From Flavobacterium chungbukense (lineage in GTDB: Bacteria; Bacteroidota; Bacteroidia; Flavobacteriales; Flavobacteriaceae), in assembly GCF_020805785.1 (NCBI RefSeq), contig NZ_JAJGZV010000001.1:620001-684000 (forward strand): a stretch of DNA of 64,000 nt. Reading direction: 5' to 3'. A program made the position numbers and the translations under genes. The notes under the pieces are model-generated. The model was not told where the DNA came from, did not search any database, and saw only the letters and a list, made by a program, of their open reading frames with translations. Below are positions 61,826 through 64,000 of this stretch, piece after piece. Within the stretch, counting starts at the first letter, position 1. Each line of letters opens with the position of its first letter.

Positions 61826-62653
61826 TCAGTTTTTTAGTGTTATTCTCGCATAGTCTCCGGTTTTTTCATAACCAACTTTCAATACTGTGGCGTTTGAGGC
61901 AGGATTTTCACCATGTGTATAAAGCATGCAAAATGGCTTCTTCGAAAGAATTTTTTCGGTTATTTTATAGAGTAGAGATGAAGAGTATCTCTTTTGACGT
62001 TCATCTTGGACCGTATACAGCTTACCAATTTCAGGAAAATCCATTCTATTCATTTCCAAGGCAATTGCACAAATTTTGCCATCTTCCCAAAGATACAACG
62101 AATTATCTAAAATTTCGGAATAAACAGCCATTCGCATTTCTGCTGCGTTCTCTCTATTTCCATCATATTCTTCAGTAAATTCAACACTTAATTTCGTTAA
62201 ATAATCTAACTCGCTGATAATGGCTAATCTCATTTTCCCTGATGCTAATTTAAATTGAGAATTTAATTTGGCACATTTATAAATTGTCAAATGTTTTTCA
62301 ACTGTAAATTGTAAATCTTGTAATTCCAAAAGTCTTTCGATGGTTTGCTTATCGCCAGAAAAAATGAAATATTTTAGACGCTCAAAAGGTAATTCTTTAC
62401 GAATAATTTCGAGATAACCAGCATCATAATGATCACAGTAAATTAGACAGTAACCATCTGTAACAAGTACAAGAAGTTTAACACTGCTATTACCAATAAC
62501 ATTAAAAGCTTGGAAAACTCGTAAATTATTTTTTGCAACTTCTTCAATAACATTTATTAGCAGAACGTTTTGCAATGGATTAGAATATATGAATTCTTCA
62601 TTGTAATCAACAAATTCCCGAGCAGTATTAAAGTTCTTTACAGTATACATCAT
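61826..62653 (-). CDS. GNAT-family acetyltransferase-like protein
   Basis: A 275-residue protein whose second half looks like a GNAT domain: MRLAIISELDYLTKLSVEFTEEY, then LYLWEDGKICAIALEMNRMDFPEIGKLYTVQDERQKRYSSSLLYKITEKIL, which is the acetyl-CoA loop region (QxxRxxG/S form), then CMLYTHGENPASNATVLKVGYEKTGDY. The N-terminal half is a related or degenerate fold. Target unknown; it is part of the orphan-gene row. Confidence 0.7.
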   Translation of the reverse strand: MMYTVKNFNTAREFVDYNEEFIYSNPLQNVLLINVIEEVAKNNLRVFQAFNVIGNSSVKLLVLVTDGYCLIYCDHYDAGYLEIIRKELPFERLKYFIFSGDKQTIERLLELQDLQFTVEKHLTIYKCAKLNSQFKLASGKMRLAIISELDYLTKLSVEFTEEYDGNRENAAEMRMAVYSEILDNSLYLWEDGKICAIALEMNRMDFPEIGKLYTVQDERQKRYSSSLLYKITEKILSKKPFCMLYTHGENPASNATVLKVGYEKTGDYARITLKN

Positions 62654-62708
62654 ATTTTTTTTAGCGTAGGCATTCTTTAAATAATATATAAAGTCATGAC
62701 ATTACATG

Positions 62709-62810
62709 TAGTTTGGGAATAAAGATGCGAGATTTTTCTATTATGCGTAAATTTTACAAATACAAAACCATATTAAATTTAGCCAAATGCCCAAATCTCT
62801 TGTAACAGCT
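62709..62810. repeat. Cassette-like repeat B, at the 3' end of the PD-(D/E)XK-like gene
   Basis: About 102 bases (tagtttgggaataaagatgc to caaatctcttgtaacagct), homologous to repeat A at 60510-60594. It lies 17 bases beyond the stop codon of the minus-strand gene ending at 62828. A 19-base insertion relative to A sits in the middle. Confidence 0.7.
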
Positions 62811-62827
62811 GTAGGCAATAGCTTTTT

Positions 62828-63784
62828 TTATTTAGTTAACTCATCTTCTTTAATTGTTATTAACTCTGTAGTTCCGATTTTACTTGCTGAGTTCTCATTG
62901 TTTAAGTTTATAACTATTAAGCAATATGTTTTGTTATTTAGACTCACAATTGGCGGGAAAACTTTATTATTTTCATTTAACTGAAAGTTTATTTCTGCTT
63001 TGTCAATATTAAAAATTACTAAATAGCCTATGTCTTTATTGTAATCATTTGTATACTTAACAATTTGAGAAAAACCTTCTATAATTCTATTTTTCCCATA
63101 ATTTTTATTTCTATCAAATATCTTAATTTCAATAACTAGTGGGTCTGAAGTGTCAATTGCTCCAATTATATCAGCTCTACCAGAAGTTGATTTTGGTGTT
63201 GAAAAAGGAAAATCAATTCCTTGGTCAAATATGAAAAGTCTTAAATCATCTTCTAAGATTTGTTCATAATTTTTAGTTGCTATTTTATATTTTTCAATTA
63301 ACACATTTCCTGTAAACCATTCAGTTCTCCTCTTATATTTTTCAAGAAGATAAATTACAGAACTTGACTTTTCTAATTGGTCATGAAAATAATAAAGTAT
63401 AGGTGAAATAAAATCTTCAATTATACCTTTCTTAATATCTTCGAAATCACTTTTTTGAAAAAAAGTCAAATAATGTAAATTATATGTTTTGTCAAGTTCT
63501 ATAATAAAGTTTAATATTTGATAGCAAAAACTTGCATGTTGAGATTCATTGTTAAAATCAAATTCAGCTCTTCCATATTCCATTTGTTTGGATATATTTT
63601 CCAGATAAGCATTATCATAACTGTATTTGTTTACAGATTTATTTAATATTCCTTTTAGTATTTTATTATTTTCAATATTATTTAAACAAAATTTAACCTG
63701 ATTTCCGAAATTATCTTCAGTTGAACGATAAAGTCTATTTTTCCATTCTTGGATGTTTGTTCTTAAATTATGATTATAATACAT
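62828..63784 (-). CDS. PD-(D/E)XK-nuclease-like orphan protein
   Basis: A 318-residue protein. The N-terminal two thirds are helical and not recognised. The C-terminal part (about 205-300) shows SGRADIIGAIDTSDPLVIEIKIFD, where the Asp and the Glu-x-Lys fit the PD-(D/E)XK nuclease core, followed by a Gln-containing helix (EGFSQIVKYTNDY) as in many such folds. A restriction or defence function is plausible. Its start overlaps by one base the stop codon of an upstream gene for a zinc-ribbon protein (TAATG), so the two are translationally coupled. Confidence 0.65.
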   Translation of the reverse strand: MYYNHNLRTNIQEWKNRLYRSTEDNFGNQVKFCLNNIENNKILKGILNKSVNKYSYDNAYLENISKQMEYGRAEFDFNNESQHASFCYQILNFIIELDKTYNLHYLTFFQKSDFEDIKKGIIEDFISPILYYFHDQLEKSSSVIYLLEKYKRRTEWFTGNVLIEKYKIATKNYEQILEDDLRLFIFDQGIDFPFSTPKSTSGRADIIGAIDTSDPLVIEIKIFDRNKNYGKNRIIEGFSQIVKYTNDYNKDIGYLVIFNIDKAEINFQLNENNKVFPPIVSLNNKTYCLIVINLNNENSASKIGTTELITIKEDELTK

Positions 63785-64000
63785 TACTGTCCAAATTTTT
63801 TAAATATGTTATTAAGTTTTTTTATTGATGCATTCATCGTTTCTATACTATTATGAACTGAGCCGTCACTGTCTTTTAATTCTATTTTTGATTTGCAATT
63901 ATGACAAAAAATTGTCTTTTCAGACTTAACATCTATAAGCTGAATGCCACTTTCATAATTACAGTTTGGACATGCAAAATCTATCCAGATATTATTAAAA
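63784..64000 (-). CDS. Partial gene: C-terminal part of a zinc-ribbon protein
   Basis: An open frame enters from beyond 64000 and ends with TAA at 63784-63786. The visible 71 residues contain FACPNCNYES and FCHNCKSKIE, two CxxC pairs of a zinc ribbon, then a lysine-rich helix (NASIKKLNNIFKKFGQ). The stop overlaps the start of the PD-(D/E)XK-like gene. The N-terminal portion lies outside the window. Confidence 0.7.
   Translation of the reverse strand, partial: FNNIWIDFACPNCNYESGIQLIDVKSEKTIFCHNCKSKIELKDSDGSVHNSIETMNASIKKLNNIFKKFGQ

Noticed and set aside
60510..62810. Calling the two long repeats true integron attC sites
   Set aside because: I could not assign the conserved core sites (RYYYAAC/GTTRRRY) with confidence and no integrase is present, so only cassette-like is claimed.

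Overview
The window looks like a chromosomal segment of a Flavobacterium-type member of the Bacteroidota. The DNA is AT-rich, there is a SusC/SusD pair, several promoters match the Bacteroidota form (TTTG, about 19 bases, TAnnTTTG), and the intergenic spaces are full of the palindromic repeats usual in flavobacterial genomes. This placement is inferred from the sequence; no database was searched.

Layout. 1-5.8 kb: a SusD/SusC nutrient-uptake pair on the minus strand with a long untranslated leader. 5.8-40 kb: a large nitrate-metabolism region. It holds (a) a plus-strand operon of two NarK-type transporters, a NarI-like membrane cytochrome b, a molybdopterin nitrate reductase, a four-cluster ferredoxin, a Tat-type Rieske protein and a small membrane protein; (b) a molybdenum-cofactor block (moeA, mobA, siroheme SUMT, moaD, moeB, moaE, fused moaC-moaB, moaA); (c) a minus-strand soluble assimilatory system made of a nitrate reductase fused to an NirB-like flavoprotein and a BFD domain, followed by a rubredoxin fusion protein; (d) an FNR-type regulator with the four cluster cysteines; (e) an outer-membrane porin, a third NarK, and a NarX/NarL-like two-component system with a nitrate-type P-box; (f) nirB, nirD and a DUF4202 gene. 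Two distinct nitrate reductases are therefore present. The promoter sequences suggest two regulatory branches. FNR-type sites (TATGA-N6-TCATA) precede the membrane-linked operon and the porin. A shared palindrome, TAAGTA-N4-TACTTA, overlaps the -7 element of nas, narK, nirB and moeA.

40-49.7 kb: ordinary chromosomal genes (META-domain lipoprotein, DUF2130, LysR, methyltransferase, mdaB/ygiN-like pair, aldo/keto reductase with a divergent AraC regulator, NlpC/P60, thiolase), separated by dispersed palindromic repeats. 49.9-50.3 kb: a tRNA-Ser, tRNA-Pro, tRNA-Arg cluster with promoter and terminator.

50.4-64 kb: an accessory island next to the tRNAs. It begins with a large serine recombinase and a 54-residue overlapping ORF. 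It then carries RmuC, a Gabija-like OLD nuclease plus UvrD helicase pair, and a type II Thoeris-like pair (TIR-like ThsB plus membrane/macro-domain ThsA). After these come a PUA/EVE-like protein and a series of minus-strand orphan genes (DUF4238, GNAT, a PD-(D/E)XK-like protein and a truncated zinc-ribbon protein). Two diverged copies of a roughly 90-base repeat sit at the 3' ends of two of these orphan genes, as in a cassette array. The far end of the island lies outside the window.

Candidates for something undescribed are the Rieske/cytochrome b/molybdoenzyme nitrate reductase, the shared nitrate promoter palindrome, the rubredoxin fusion, and the cassette-like repeats in the defence island.
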